From: Palaemon carinicauda
Lineage: Eukaryota > Arthropoda > Malacostraca > Decapoda > Palaemonidae
Assembly (NCBI RefSeq): GCF_036898095.1
Contig: NC_090751.1
Location: forward strand, 75,123,180 to 75,187,179
Reading direction: 5' to 3'
DNA: 64,000 nucleotides
The position numbers and the translations under genes are program-made. Each line of letters opens with the position of its first letter. Position 1 is the stretch's first letter. Below, in pieces: positions 31,501 to 42,775 of this stretch. Under the pieces are notes generated by a model. It was not told the origin of the DNA. It saw nothing but the letters and a program-made list of their open reading frames with translations, and searched no databases.

Positions 31501-32420
31501 TAGTACCCGGCGGCACTAGCCGAGAGAGAGAAGGCAAGGAGTGAAGGGTACCTTATTGGACGTGTATCAACAGTAAATAAGGGTGTAAGTACTCAGTCTT
31601 ACTGCCTTCCTCCAAAATGAGGGTTCAAATGGAAGGGGAGAATGTATCATTCAAGCTTCCACCCAAACACAAACCATTGCCGGTCTCTGCCGGCCACTGG
31701 TATGTGAATAGCAGTCAGAGGGAGGACTGAAGAACACTACAGTAAAGGGGTCTCCTGCCGGCAGCTGGCCCAGCCGGCACAGTCTTTCCCGGAGCCATGC
31801 GTCCATAAGGGAAAGCTGAGTGACTAAGCCACTGCATGTAGGAGCCACAGCTGCCCCACAACCTGCCGGCAAGCGGGAGATTGTAGGACGACGGCCAAAG
31901 GGTTGCGATGGCTAGGCCATCACTAAAGGACAGAGGGGGGAGGGAAAAGGGTCCTGTATGAGGTGTGGAAAGAGCCGGCAGGGTTGCCGGTCCTACCACA
32001 CTCTTAAGAAACTCTGTTTCAGTATTGGCGCCATCCCAGGCAGCAGGAAAATATCTATTCTCCAGCCTAGGGTCTGCCAATACAGTTAAGGGGCCGGCAG
32101 CAAACTTGCCGCCTCCTCTCAACAAGTGAGAAACAGAGTTCCAGTGCCGGCGCCATCCTAGGCGGCAGAAGAATATCTATTCTTCAGCCTAGGGTCTGCT
32201 AGCACAGGAATAGTCTACTAGACCGCAGGGAGAAGGTGGCAGCATCATACAACCACTTGAAGTGTGGCCTAGGGAGGTCTAGCCTCCTATGCCGGCAGCC
32301 TAGTCCGACAGGGGAATGACTATTCACCCTGCCGGCCGGCTGCCGGAAAAAGACTATATACTCTGAGGTTCTGACCAAAACCCAAAACCTGCTATCTGCG
32401 GCTAAGGAAAAGGGCAAAAA
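31501..32420 (-). repeat. GCCGGC-rich low-complexity region with a direct repeat
   Basis: Many gccggc hexamers, clearly different in composition from the flanks. A ~75-bp block is repeated: about 32005-32079 and 32126-32200 (shared ggcgccatcc, agg-ggcag, aaatatctattct, cagcctagggtctgc). It may be the tail of a DIRS-type gag on the minus strand, as such regions are tandem-repeat-rich, but no motif proves it. Confidence 0.5.
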
Positions 32421-33640
32421 AACCTAGCCTAGTCATGCCTGAATGACAACTCGAGGCATGGCCAACTAGGGTTGTAGCCTAAGGCTACACTCAGAGGGAA
32501 GGGGGATTACCCTTAAATCTCCACTGGAGACCAGTATCGGTTTATATAATAATTCTAGGAGATATCTATCTCCGCCTGAATTGATAAAATGATACACGAG
32601 GGTAACCGGGAAACATGTATGAAAGTATACTAAAGCCCCTAGGCTAGTAGCCTAGTGGCGGGTGAGAATCGACTACCTTAATCGCCGAAACACTTTCGTA
32701 TACAATCTCAGAAGAGTAATATTTATATGCGATCAATGTATCTTACACGTATAAATTGCCTAAATAGCATCATTTAATTGTTATTACACTAGGAATGTCT
32801 ATTATATCAAGCATAGGCTAGGAAGCCAAGCGGCAAGCAAGGTTCGGTTACCTAAATCGCCGAAATTATCAAAAATACAATCGGCATAATATAATTAACT
32901 CCTGGCAATGAAGACTGAATGGCTTCAAGATATTCATGCTATTAATATCGGGAAAGTCATTCCGGCTAACTAAATAACTCATGCGTAATGAACGACAGCA
33001 CCCATGACGCATCCGGTTCAGGCAAAAGCTCTCTCACTTAAATTAACCTAATTTCACTGTGAAGCAAGAGCTAAAATTTATACAATGTAGAGATCAAATA
33101 CTCAACTTTCCAGAGACAGAAGAGACTGGAGATTGCATGATAAATCCAAAAAGTAGAGCATACACAAAAGAGCAATAGGGAAAATCACCGAGCTGTAGCG
33201 CTACACTTATAGGAATAAAACACGGCGGCAACGATGGCGCCATCTGGATACTCAAGGTAGTAACGGAGGAAGGGTACCTTGATAACGGCTCCCCTTCTAT
33301 TTTTGCCACTTTACCCCTCGAAGCGAAAACGCTATTCTGGGTGAAGATTGCTATGTGTCGTATCAAGATATATGTCCCTTGATATTATGCGATAACCTTA
33401 AGAGAAATTTTAAGGATATTCGTGCCATGAGTTAGAATTCTGGAGACCTAAAGGTAAATTCTCTGGGAATATCACTGTAGTCAAATATACCCTAGGAAGC
33501 TACTTATAGGATCCTTCTATCAGGACGACATGGCCTGAGCCCAAAAATACCACTAGCAAGGTAAGACACATGTCCAAGAATCTTGGCAAAGATGAAATCC
33601 TAGGTAAAACAATACTGTAGTTACTCTTGACTTCCCAGCT
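32421..33640. other. Unassigned repeat-like DNA
   Basis: No coding frames of note. tatcaagatatatgtccctt (33361-33380) looks like part of a dispersed terminal sequence but could not be matched within the window. Nothing else supported. Confidence 0.4.
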
Positions 33641-34720
33641 TTAGGAGGCTTAGGAGGAGAGGCCTGCTTGGAGCAATTAGATATTCCTAAATCTGGAGGG
33701 GGGGGGGGGGGGGAAACAAAGCCGAAGCAGTTAGACCACCTTCATAGTACAGATGGCAAATCTCTCAACTCATCCCAGGCACTCTTTAGAGGAGTTTTCT
33801 GCTGAGGACCCCTAGGTGTACAAAGAAAGTCTTTCTCGATAGAACGAGTCGGAGACTGGTAATCAGGATCTACCAGCAAGACTGCCTCGGTACGAGGGAT
33901 GTGACAGGCTCAACTCCAAGGTCACTACAGGAATGAAATGCTTCCACTGTTCTGATAGGAGACACTTCTAAAAGAAATATCTTGTCTGCATAATCAGAAA
34001 GGTATAAATCCCCTCACAGAGCACTAGTGGGGGTTGGGTGGGATCTACACAAAGAAGCATAGTCTGGAATGCAAGCATCTACTGGATCTGGTTCGGAGAG
34101 CGTAGCTGCCAAGTGATCTGCGGTAAGAACAGGTTCAATTTCGTAATGCACCTTACTGACACTGGGAGATCTGTTCACGAAAAAGGGCCAAACCTCAGGG
34201 GGATCTTGACATGCAGAACTTCAATGGGGAATAACGTTCAAACCCGAACTTACCTTGCATGTCTTCTCACTACTTAACAAGAGAAGAGGAGGAGAAAGAT
34301 CTCTCTTGGCTCGCTTCTAGCAAGAACGATATATATCCCATCGGGAGGGTGACCACTCCCTATAATATTCACATGGCGATTCTACCGAACATCTCTTTCT
34401 TCTACATGTCAGACATACTGAGAGAGGATTCGCATCTATTTGGCTCATAGAGGTTCTACAATATTGACTATTAAAGCTCAGACAGGAATGCATCGAGGTC
34501 GACAAAATCAAAAGGTACACGCACTAACTGCAAATAATTCACACACAAGTGACAAATAACGTCCAAGAAACAAAGACAGAGGCACAAGCAAATACAAGGG
34601 TGACGAGCGGGCGATATTGTCTGATCGTAGGACAGAAGGTCGGTGCCTCCTATTGCTAGCATGGCCAGAAGTGTTGTGACTAGACACTTGAGACAAGCGT
34701 AATCTGTCATGCAAACCGGC
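33641..34720 (-). pseudogene. DIRS-type gag relic ('f')
   Basis: Minus frame 34520-34317 holds DANPLSVCLTCRRKRC and CEYYREWSPSRWDIY, aligning with ETDPHTLCPTCRGQRC and CNECREWSSSQWERF of DIRS 'b' at 11340-11455. The start codon is probably ATG near 34456 on the minus strand. Downstream (33640-34300) has a run of G (33698-33713) and no open frame. It shows a further DIRS copy whose remaining parts are not in view, perhaps beyond the N gap. Confidence 0.55.
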
Positions 34721-34962
34721 TGCCCAGCAGCATAGCATGATGCAATCTCCCGATTCTTTTTCTTTATTTTTTCTGGCCATAAGAAACACCAGAAGTAACC
34801 CCATTAAATGACTCATAAGTTTGTATCAGCATAGGAATAAAAAAAGGTTAAAAAAAAAAGCACCTAATATGACAAAACTATAATGTAAAACAAATAGGGA
34901 TGGAGGAAATATAAGTTTCCATCCAACACAGAACTTATAAGATTTTCACTACAATTTCTTAC

Positions 34963-35154
34963 CAACAAGGTCACAAAAAGCTTCAGGGGTAAGTTGCTCT
35001 GTAAGGAAGTGGTAGATATCGTCGAAATTGGATTCAACCAAAGCTGCACATCCATCAGAGAGAGAGCCTAACTGCCCGCAGATTGCCAAAAGCCTATCCA
35101 GCAGCTGTTCAAAAGATTGAATTTTATTACAAAATTTAGGACAAACGTCAGGCA
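34963..35154 (-). CDS. Internal exon of a saposin-like (SapB) protein
   Basis: Minus-strand exon of 192 bp. On that strand it follows ...ttccag (acceptor, 35156-35155) and ends at G|gtaagaaa (donor GT at 34962-34961). Both edges fall in phase 1. It encodes 63 whole codons: CPKFC, ICGQLGSLSDGCAALVE, FLTEQLTPEAFCDLVG. Spacing Cys-x9-Cys-x23-Cys and the EQLTPEAFCDLVG ending match saposin B domains (LTPEEVCxxLGLC); the last Cys should be in the next exon. The span between the second and third Cys is shorter than usual. Saposin domains bind lipids in the lysosome or outside the cell. Read without splicing, the frame stops 12 bases later. Neighbouring exons were not found; the introns are filled with DIRS DNA. 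Confidence 0.6.
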
Positions 35155-35304
35155 CTGGAACCAGTTAAGTAATTCAGTACCATCATAACAATTCAAATTA
35201 TTTAACAAAATATAAAATCTGATTGGAAACACTTGTTAAAAAAATATATTCACACATCAAAATATCACTCAATATTAGAAAGTTTTTTACTAGAAATTAA
35301 GTTT

Positions 35305-35620
35305 TATGAATACTTACCTGGCAGTTATATATATGTAGCTTAGTCTCTGACTTTCGGCAGATTTTATTCGAAAATCGCGGCAACCGCCTTGTGGAGGTTG
35401 TGCGGTTAGGTGGTTAACACCCCTTACAGGGTGGTACTTGGAATCATTCCCGTTTTCTGTTCCTCAGTTCATCTTTGCCCGACCTGTCTCCTGAGGGGAG
35501 GTGGGTGGGCCTTAAAATATATATATAACTGCCAGGTAAGTATTCATAAAACTTTGTTTTATCATAAAAAACTCCATTTTTATGAATAGTACTTACCTGG
35601 CAGTTATATATATATAGCTG
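35305..35620. repeat. DIRS-type inverted repeat structure
   Basis: gttttatgaatacttacctg (35301-35320) is inverted at 35531-35562 (ccaggtaagtattcataaaac) and repeated directly at 35575-35610 (tttttatgaatagtacttac, cctggcagttatatatatat). The ~200 bp between the first two (35340-35520) reappears reverse-complemented at 44193-44345. Interpreted as inverted terminal repeats at the 3' end of DIRS 'c' plus a small palindromic derivative. Each arm contains AGGTAAGT, a consensus splice donor. Confidence 0.7.
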
Positions 35621-36022
35621 ATTCACACATTTGGAGGAGGGAAACAGACAATAAACATCGTTGGGGAAACAACAAGAGAGTTGTAGGAGAAAAAACACCT
35701 TGATTCCTTACCTGCTAAGGTATCTGACTTGAAAAGTTACTGCCTCTAGAGTCGTTTTCTCTTAGGAGTGTTCACCCAGGAGCAGACCTGCTATGCTGCA
35801 AACAACTCAATCGAGTCTATCAAAGGGGTAGGACCAACAACTTGACTAGACTTCAGAAAACTACCTTTAGCCCATATAATAAAAACCTGCAACCTTACTA
35901 AAGCTAACCACCTAACCTTGCAGCATAGATATAAACTATCTACCTAGACTGAGGGAACCATACCACAAGACTAAGTCCTCAGACAATAAAAAAAAACACA
36001 AACCCTTATACATGCATAAAAA

Positions 36023-37040
36023 CTAAGGTTGAGTGGGGGTAGTAACTCCTTTGCCTAATGCAGAAGCCGTAGCTACGTATGGGCCCAAGGTATAACACTT
36101 GTCATAGTCTACTCTCACCCCTCTGAGGTAATGAGAAGCTAAGACAGAGTTGCTCCTCCAGAAAGTTGCGTCCATGATTAGCCTAACTGACATATTTTTC
36201 GGATATGCCAGTGAGGTAGCAATGGCTCTCACTTCATAAGCCCGTACTTTCAACAGGGCGAAGTGTTCCTCCTCACATAAGAGGTGGGCTTCCCTAATAT
36301 TTTCCCTATGGAAAAAGGACAAAGCGTTCTTTGACAGGGGTCTTTGTGGATCCTTCACTGAACACCATAACGAGTTGGATGCACCCCTCACGTTCTTAGT
36401 GTGAGCCAAATAAGCTTTGAGGGCCCTAACTGGGCAGAGGAGTCTTTCCTGCTCTTGACCCACTAGGTTCGTGAGGTGAATGACCTCAAACGTCCTAGGC
36501 CAGGGTTTCGAAGGGTTCTCGTTCTTGGCGAGAAAGTCGAACCTTAAGGCACAAACCGCTCCATCCTGATTGAAGCCTACCCGCTTCTCAATCGCCTGGA
36601 CCTCGCTGACCCTTTTGGCAGTTGCTAGAGTCATAAGGAAGAGGGTTTTCTTTGTTATATCTCAAAGAGAGGCTTGCAAGATAGGTTCAAATTCCTTGGA
36701 GCACCACATCCAGGTTCCAAAATGTGGGTCTTAATTATACCTGTTTCGTCATCTCAAAAGACCTAATGAGGTCCTGCAAATCTTTATTTTGGGACAACTC
36801 TAGGCCTCTATGCCTAAAGACGGTCGAGAGCATACTCCTGTATCCATTGAAGGTAGATACAGGCAGCATAGCATCCTGTCTGAGGTACAATAAAAAGTCT
36901 GCAATCTGGCTCAGAGAGGTAGTGGTTGAGGAAATCTTGTGCCGCCTGCACCAAGCTCTAAAGGTCTCCCACTTAGATTGGTAGACTCTTTGTGAAGAGA
37001 TCCTGGAGATCTGACAAGCTTCTCGACAGTCTGAAGGCAA
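36023..37040 (-). pseudogene. DIRS 'c' tyrosine recombinase
   Basis: N-domain frame 37040-36735 (VYQSKWETFRAWCRRHKI, SQIADFLLYLRQDAMLPV, FRHRGLELSQNKDLQDLI) and catalytic frame 36634-36023 (LATAKRVSEVQAI with first Arg; PVRALKAYLAHTKNVRG; KVRAYEVRAIATSLAY; MDATFWRSNSVLASHYL). A stop/frameshift lies between (36634-36735). The H-x-x-R box is Y-E-V-R, a single C-to-T change from His (TAT for CAT), while the catalytic Tyr (SHYL) remains. Recombinase joins the element circle to the target in DIRS. The best-preserved recombinase in the window, yet inactive. Confidence 0.85.
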
Positions 37041-37640
37041 TCAGTTTGAGAGAGAGGGGGTTTTGATGATACCTCTTGAAGTGGGGCTGTCTGAGAAGAT
37101 CTGGATTTGCCGAAGTCTTCTAGGGGAGTCCATCAGCATGCCAACCACTTCCGTGAACCATTCCCTTGCAAGCCCGAATGGAGCCACTAGGATCATTCGT
37201 CCTGAATCGAGGAGAGCGAATTTCCTGATGACCAGATTGATGATCTTGAACGGGGGAAATGCATACATGTCCATCCTCGTCCAATCCATCTAGAAGGCGA
37301 CCACTGCTACAGCTTCCTCGTCCGGGACTAGGAAGCAGTAGTTGGGGATCCTCTTGTGCAAGTTGGAGGCGAAAAGGTCTATTACAGGTCTGCCCCACAA
37401 CTTCCAGAGACTCTGACAGACTCGCGGGTTGAGAGTCCACTCTGTGGGAAGAACTTGTCCCTTCCTGCTGAGCATGTCTGCCCCGAAGTCTCTTTGCCCT
37501 TGAACAAAGCTCGCTCGATAAAAAATTTTGTGATCAAAGAGATCGGAACAAAGGCGTCCTTGATCTCGACATTCGATTCGACTAGTGTCATCACGAAGTC
37601 CGAGGTTCTCATGTTCAATGGTGATGCCTCATGCTAGATC
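37041..37640 (-). pseudogene. DIRS 'c' RNase H and post-RNase H region
   Basis: Frames 37475-37290 (PTEWTLNPRVCQSLWKLWG, RPVIDLFASNLHKRIPNY) and 37289-37041 (DMYAFPPFKIINLVIRKF, MILVAPFGLAREWFTEVV). Same order as 24225-24480 in DIRS 'b'. The RNase H core on the upstream side (37480-37640) is largely lost, and a 24-bp minisatellite follows at 37640-37835. Confidence 0.75.
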
Positions 37641-37835
37641 TTCGACGTCGAGCGTCCTGAAAGACGAGGCGCCAATCGTCCTGTAAGATATGGCACCGAT
37701 AGTCCTGTAAGACGTGGCGCCAAACGTCCAGGAAAGTGTGGCGCCGATCGTCCTGTAAGATGTGGTGCCGAGGTAAACAGAGCAAGACGCCGAATGTCCT
37801 ATAAGACGTGGCGCTGAGCGTCCTGGTGTCAGAAG
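37640..37835. repeat. 24-bp minisatellite, first cluster
   Basis: About 8 degenerate units of ~24 bp around the core ggcgcc-x3-cgtcctgtaagac. Same family as 42403-42775, there with 'gtcctgaaagacgaggcgcc'. It lies between RT and RNase H remains of DIRS 'c', replacing the coding sequence expected there. Confidence 0.85.
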
Positions 37836-38600
37836 AGACTCGTCTTGTTGACAGGAAGACCCAATTCTTCTGATAGGCTCAACGTTATCTGAAAATCCTT
37901 CATGAAGATCGTAAGAATGAGCACTGAGAAGCCAAGCGTCCAGATACAGGGAGGCTCTGATTTCTCTCGAGTGCAGTATTCTGCTACACTTAGCAAAGGT
38001 TTCGTGAACATTAGAGGGGCGGAGCTGAGACCAAAACACACGGCCCAAAATTGACACATTCTTCCCCCTTTCCTCCTTGTAAACAAACCTCAGATAAAGT
38101 TTGATTGCATAGCCTGCCTCTTAGACTCCTCTCTAGATCTGGGAGAGAGATCTATTGGAGCTAAAACTAAAGGAGGTTTCCCTATAAAAGAAAATTGTAA
38201 TCCTCCTTCAAAAGATGTACTGACCAAAAGTCTGCTCTCCTCTTCCCCAAAGATTGCCAGAAGTTGTGTAGTCTGGCTCTACTTCCTGAAGGCGAAAGCA
38301 GTCAAACTCTGCTTCACCCTGTGACCAGGTTGACAGGAGTCTTTTTATAGTTCATGATTTCGATGTCTCCATGGAGAACTTTGACTTCTGAACGAAGGCG
38401 TTAAGAGCAGTTACGTCCAGGACCGGACAAAAGCCTACCTCTCCCAAAAGAAAGACATTTGATGTTGCAAAGTCTGTTTGGCAGAATGGTCATATTGGAG
38501 TAACTAACAAAGGAGGATTCACTAGGAAAAAGATTTCGCATCCATCCTATAGTAAAAGCACGACCAAAGGTCTGCTCTCTCCTCTCCCAGGCTCGCCAGA
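37829..38600 (-). pseudogene. DIRS 'c' reverse transcriptase relic
   Basis: Minus-strand reading: FCPVLDVTALNAFVQKSKFS (about 38455-38390), then a damaged span, then FGLSSAPLMFTK (about 38050-37990) with the YLD-type site disrupted. A partial duplication of about 350 bp (38150-38330 and 38495-38600) is inside it. DIRS identity follows from these motifs and the downstream RNase H/recombinase. Not functional. Confidence 0.7.
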
Positions 38601-40046
38601 AGTACAGTAGGGTCCCGAATTACACGTGTTCTAATTACGGGATTCCTCAATTACGCGATCGAGTTTTTAAAAATTAATTTTCCTATATCTGCGAGGAGCA
38701 TTCTAAATCCGCGAGTCAAGCACAGCGAAGCGTAGGAAATCTATTGTTTTCTTAATTGTATTGGGGGGGGGGTGATGGTTCCCCGATGTCTGAGAAGGGG
38801 GGGGGGGAGAATGTGAGAGAAAGATTTCTGTTCAAACATTTTAAGACTAGTTTTGGATGAAAAATGTTAAGGTTTGCCCATCTGTTGTGTGAACTTGTCG
38901 CTAGGCCTAGCCTAACTGTCCAACACCTATATGTATAATATTCCATATTTGTACTAATTAATTTCTATACTTACGTTGTGATTATGGTGAAAAATCCTTA
39001 TTCATTAAACTTTAAATTAAAAACCATCAAAATAAAGACTATTTTATATCATGCTACTGCCAAACATGTCACCACAACCAAACCCATTACTTTGTTTAGT
39101 ACGTTCCATCGCCGATCATAACGAACTCGCTAACCAATTTTAACATCTGTCTATAGGTTAACTTTTGTGGCAAAAGATATCTTACCAGGTACTATGTAAT
39201 AATAATGTTATAATTAATGTTGTTTTATTTATCCTTAGAAAATCAAAATATATGAAATATGAGCAATTTTGTTTCGTGTCGTTTTTGTTTTCCCTAAAAA
39301 AACGCCTTCTTAAAAGGAAAACGTTTTTTTTTTTACGTTTCATCGTCGATCATAAACGCATTTACTCCTGAAAGTGATATTGAAGAGCTTTTACTAAAGA
39401 TGTTATTATAAATAAAGATTATAAATAGGTGGTAAAATATCTATAATTAAAGTGTAGCAGCATCAAGAAATGTTGGGGTTCGCCCTTTACATAAGAATGT
39501 ACTGTACATTGGATTAGACAGAACGTAGAAAAAATCAATTAGGGAAAAATCGGTATTCGATATCCTCTTCATCAGCATCGTCAATCGGGCTTTTTATTTT
39601 TTTTTTATTCTCAGTCGCTAACTAGTTATCGCACTGCCAAGATCTGCACACATTCCGATAATTCACATTTGAAGGTTTTCTGGGAGAGGATGGATAGAGA
39701 AAATACCGAACTATATAAAATGTTTTTTTTAACCTGTTAAGCGTCACCCACGTGATAAACCGTTCACCACGATCTACTCGGTACCGTCTTCAACTGTATA
39801 TTCCGTTCATGACTTTAATTGCCTTTTACAAGCCGTCAGTCTTGTGATGTTACTTTACTCGTATAGTAAGTATAGGATCACCACTTGGCAACACACTCAG
39901 CATATGGGGACTGTGAATAGAAACTTATATGATGTCTGGCAACTATTTTTCTGAAGGTAGCTTGATGTTACAAAACTGTGGTTTCCTATCAGTGCGCTCG
40001 GGCGTTCATGCATAAGTGGTTATTTGTTGTTCCCTTTGTAATGAAA

Positions 40047-40272
40047 AGGTCTAAAGAGGAAGGTTATTTCTTTAGATGAAATAAATGATATTCTTGTTGT
40101 GGAATTTGATAATGATAACCTGTTTGATAATGAGAGCACTAGTTCTGAATCCTCCAGTGATGAGTATCTTGAAGAAACAAAGTTTTCTTTCGATGCCGAA
40201 AGCGAAAATGACTTCTCATTACCGAATGACTGGACAACGAAATTTCACAAAACTATAACGGGAAAGGAAACG

Positions 40273-40278
<6 letters not shown>
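40047..40278 (+). pseudogene. Acidic frame, possibly piggyBac N-terminus
   Basis: The frame reads VISLDEINDILVVEFD, then an acidic Ser/Asp stretch (TSSESSSDEYLEET) and FSLPNDWTTKF. Acidic N-termini like this occur in piggyBac transposases, but no diagnostic motif is present. A TTAA lies near 39736. The frame runs into (GA)n at 40276. Low certainty. Confidence 0.25.
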
Positions 40279-40355
<77 letters not shown>

Positions 40356-40418
40356 GAGTGGATAAATAATGTACAAATGTATGACGAACATATTTGAAAA
40401 CTATACAGGAAACGATAT

Positions 40419-40485
<67 letters not shown>
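40276..40485 (+). repeat. Two (GA)n microsatellites
   Basis: 40276-40352 and 40420-40485, separated by ~67 bp. The 85-codon open frame ending in RERERE comes from the first. Confidence 0.95.
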
Positions 40486-40488
<3 letters not shown>

Positions 40489-41098
40489 CCTATCCCTTTC
40501 CTTTTGTTGCTTATCCAGGCGTAAGATTTACGATTGAAGATAAAAAGAACCCATTAGAATATTCAGTATTATGTAGCCATTTGAAATTAAATAATAGTAG
40601 TATTAATTGTTTTTTTTACTCAACCATTTAATTAATATCCCTACTTTTAACTATAATTACGAATTATAAGCATAAAGAAATTATATTAACTTTGAAAAAT
40701 TATCATTAGTGAAATGACCGCCCAGGGCAAAAAAAGCGTGATTATCGTACAGCAGCCTAGGGCACACTTGCGCCTACTGGCCGTGTTTACGTGTGGGAGT
40801 GTCATCATGGATATACAGTACTATACTGTAATTTTTAACTATTGCTAGATACGTACTGTATCAAACCTTAAAAACCCTTTTTTGTTTTTTGTATCTATAG
40901 GAAATAATTCTACATCATTCGGAAAATACTGAAAACAGTAAGCTATGCATAGTACAGTAGTAAATACTACAGTCAGAAAATTATCAAAACTTTAACAACT
41001 TTTTATTGTTTTATTTATCCATAAAAGAAATTTTGTACAGTATTTTATAAAAAAAAAATCTATAAGAAGGATTCCTTACAGTATTGTTAAGATAAAAG

Positions 41099-41103
<5 letters not shown>

Positions 41104-41149
<46 letters not shown>

Positions 41150-41178
41150 ATATATACATACATACATACACACACACA
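41104..41178 (+). repeat. (TA)n / (CATA)n / (CA)n microsatellite
   Basis: Compound AT-rich run inside the right arm of the Tigger copy. Confidence 0.9.
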
Positions 41179-41639
41179 GTGTATATACAGTAAATATATA
41201 GCTAGAAAGCTAGAAATGAAGTGAAAAAAAAATTGACGGGTAGGTTGCTGTTTGCTGCCATGATGTGTTTCGAAATATACGAATTTCCAATTACACGAGG
41301 CCTTTCATCGACCAAATTCTCGCATAATTCAGGACCCTACTGTAGTTAAGTCTGGCTCCTACTGTTGTCTGTGCAGTTTAGAGAAAAAGCATGCAGAAAC
41401 TTTCTTGCTGATTAAGACACCAAAACCTGTGTCTTTGACCAACTCTTGAGGGAGAAGAGAGAAAGAAAAGGGGGTGGTGAGTACCTAAATTCTGACTTCT
41501 GATTCAAAGTTATCCTGCCTCATTGCCTGTATTCCTTAAGAGACTCAGCTATCCACCCAGGGGGCTGTAAAAAATCTGTGGGGCTGCCACACGGTCCTTG
41601 ACCTTAATGTGGCTAGACCTCCACCCTTGCTATCCTGGC

Positions 41640-42290
41640 CTACCTGATAAGGAAGCTGGCTTCATAGGTTTCTGTTTTAAGAATGATTTATTGTTAATTT
41701 ATTCTCAACATTTATTTATCTCATTATTTCCTTTCCTCACTGGGCTATTTTTCCCTATTGGAGCTTCTTGCTTTTCCAACTAGGGTTGTACCTTGGCTAG
41801 AAATAATAATAATAATAATCTTGTACCGGATACACGATCAAGAGGATAGTTTATTCAGAGAAAAATGAAAAAAAAAAAAAGTAATCTTTCCTTGGTCCTT
41901 CTGAGACTCTAACCAGTTTCCCATCATCATTAAAGCTCCATTAAAGACCACGTGAAAATTCAGAGGGTGGCGAACATAAAGCAACAAGCCCAAAATAATT
42001 TGGAAACTAATCATTGAAAATTTTCATGAGTTTCCAACTAGGGTTGTACCTTGGCTAGAAATAATAATAATAATCTCGTACCAGATACAAGATCTAGATG
42101 ATAGTTTATTCAGAAAAAAAAAAAAAAAAAAAAAAAAAATCTTTCCTTGGTCCTTCTGAGACTCTAACCAGTTTCCCATCATCGTTAAAGCTCCATTAAA
42201 GACCACGTGAAAATTCAGAGGGTGGCGAACATGAAGTAACAGGCCCAAAATAATTAGGAAACTAATCATTAAAAACTTTCATGAGTTTCT
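41640..42290 (+). repeat. LINE 3' tail and a ~258-bp tandem duplication
   Basis: 41660-41820 matches the 3' UTR of LINE D (gaatgatttattgttaattt, gggctatttttccctattgg) with a short AAT tail. From ttccaactagggttgtacct at 41774 the next ~258 bp is repeated from 42032 (including aataataataatct, tctttccttggtcc, ccacgtgaaaattc), with an A-run in copy two (42114-42139). Not coding. Confidence 0.8.
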
Positions 42291-42402
42291 AAATTAACTG
42301 AAGGATGAAAGGACTTAGGATCTTCTCCTTCTAATAACCTCAAATAATTCAACAGGAGAAAAGTGATCACCAATATCATCTTTTGACAAAGATCTTATAA
42401 GA

Positions 42403-42775
42403 CGATCGTCTTGAAAGACGGCGCAGATCGTCCTGAAACATGAGGCGCCGATCGTCCTGAAACACGAGGCGCCGAGCGTCCTGAAAGACGAGGAGCCGAG
42501 CGTCCTGAAAGACGAGGCGCCAATTGTCCTGAAAGACGAGGCACCGGGCGTCCTGAAAGACGAGGCGTATATCATCCTGAAAGACGTTGCTTATTTCGTC
42601 GTGAAAGATATGGCGCCAATCGTCCTGAAAGATGTGGCGCTGATCGTCCTGAAAGACGAGGCGCTGATCGTCCTGAAAGATGTGGCCACGCTGATCGTCC
42701 TGAAACACGAGGCGCCCATTGTCCTGAAAGACGAGGCGCCGATCGTCCTGAAAGACTTAGCGCCGAGCGTTAAAA
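42403..42775. repeat. 24-bp minisatellite, second cluster (~15 units)
   Basis: Unit like gatcgtcctgaaagacgagg-cgcc. Because 24 is a multiple of 3, each open frame yields an 8-residue repeat: APIVLKDE on plus, and FQDDRRLV or ASSFRTLG on minus. It lies in the presumed gag tail of DIRS 'c' (minus). Confidence 0.95.

Larger units (their letters stand above)
38605..41342 (+). mobile_element. Tigger-like transposon, deleted, inserted in DIRS 'c'
   Basis: Terminal inverted repeats CAGTAGGGTCCCGAATTACA (38605) and, reversed, at 41342 (ends aattcaggaccctactg), flanked by TA on both sides (38603-38604, 41343-41344). Most of the transposase is gone; the last codons (FEGFLGEDG, stop near 39700) match the tail at 53185 of another copy. 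A non-homologous segment (about 39737-40700) appears inserted, with two (GA)n runs. The right UTR block from 40740 (ttatcgtacagcagcc, tcatcatggatata) matches 53240-53320. Confidence 0.85.

Noticed and set aside
33698..33713. Poly-G run as a quadruplex regulatory site
   Set aside because: A single homopolymer within decayed gag; no supporting context, and length may be an assembly error.
34949..35155. Saposin-like frame ending in ...VGKKL stop as a complete C-terminus
   Set aside because: The last codons coincide with a strong donor (G|gtaagaaa) and the sixth Cys is missing, so the stop is probably intronic.
40099..40356. 85-codon frame ending in Arg-Glu repeats
   Set aside because: The C-terminal half is a (GA)n microsatellite; only the acidic N-part might be a transposase relic.
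37640..42775. CRISPR array in the 24-bp repeats
   Set aside because: Units are contiguous with no unique spacers, and the context is animal transposon DNA.
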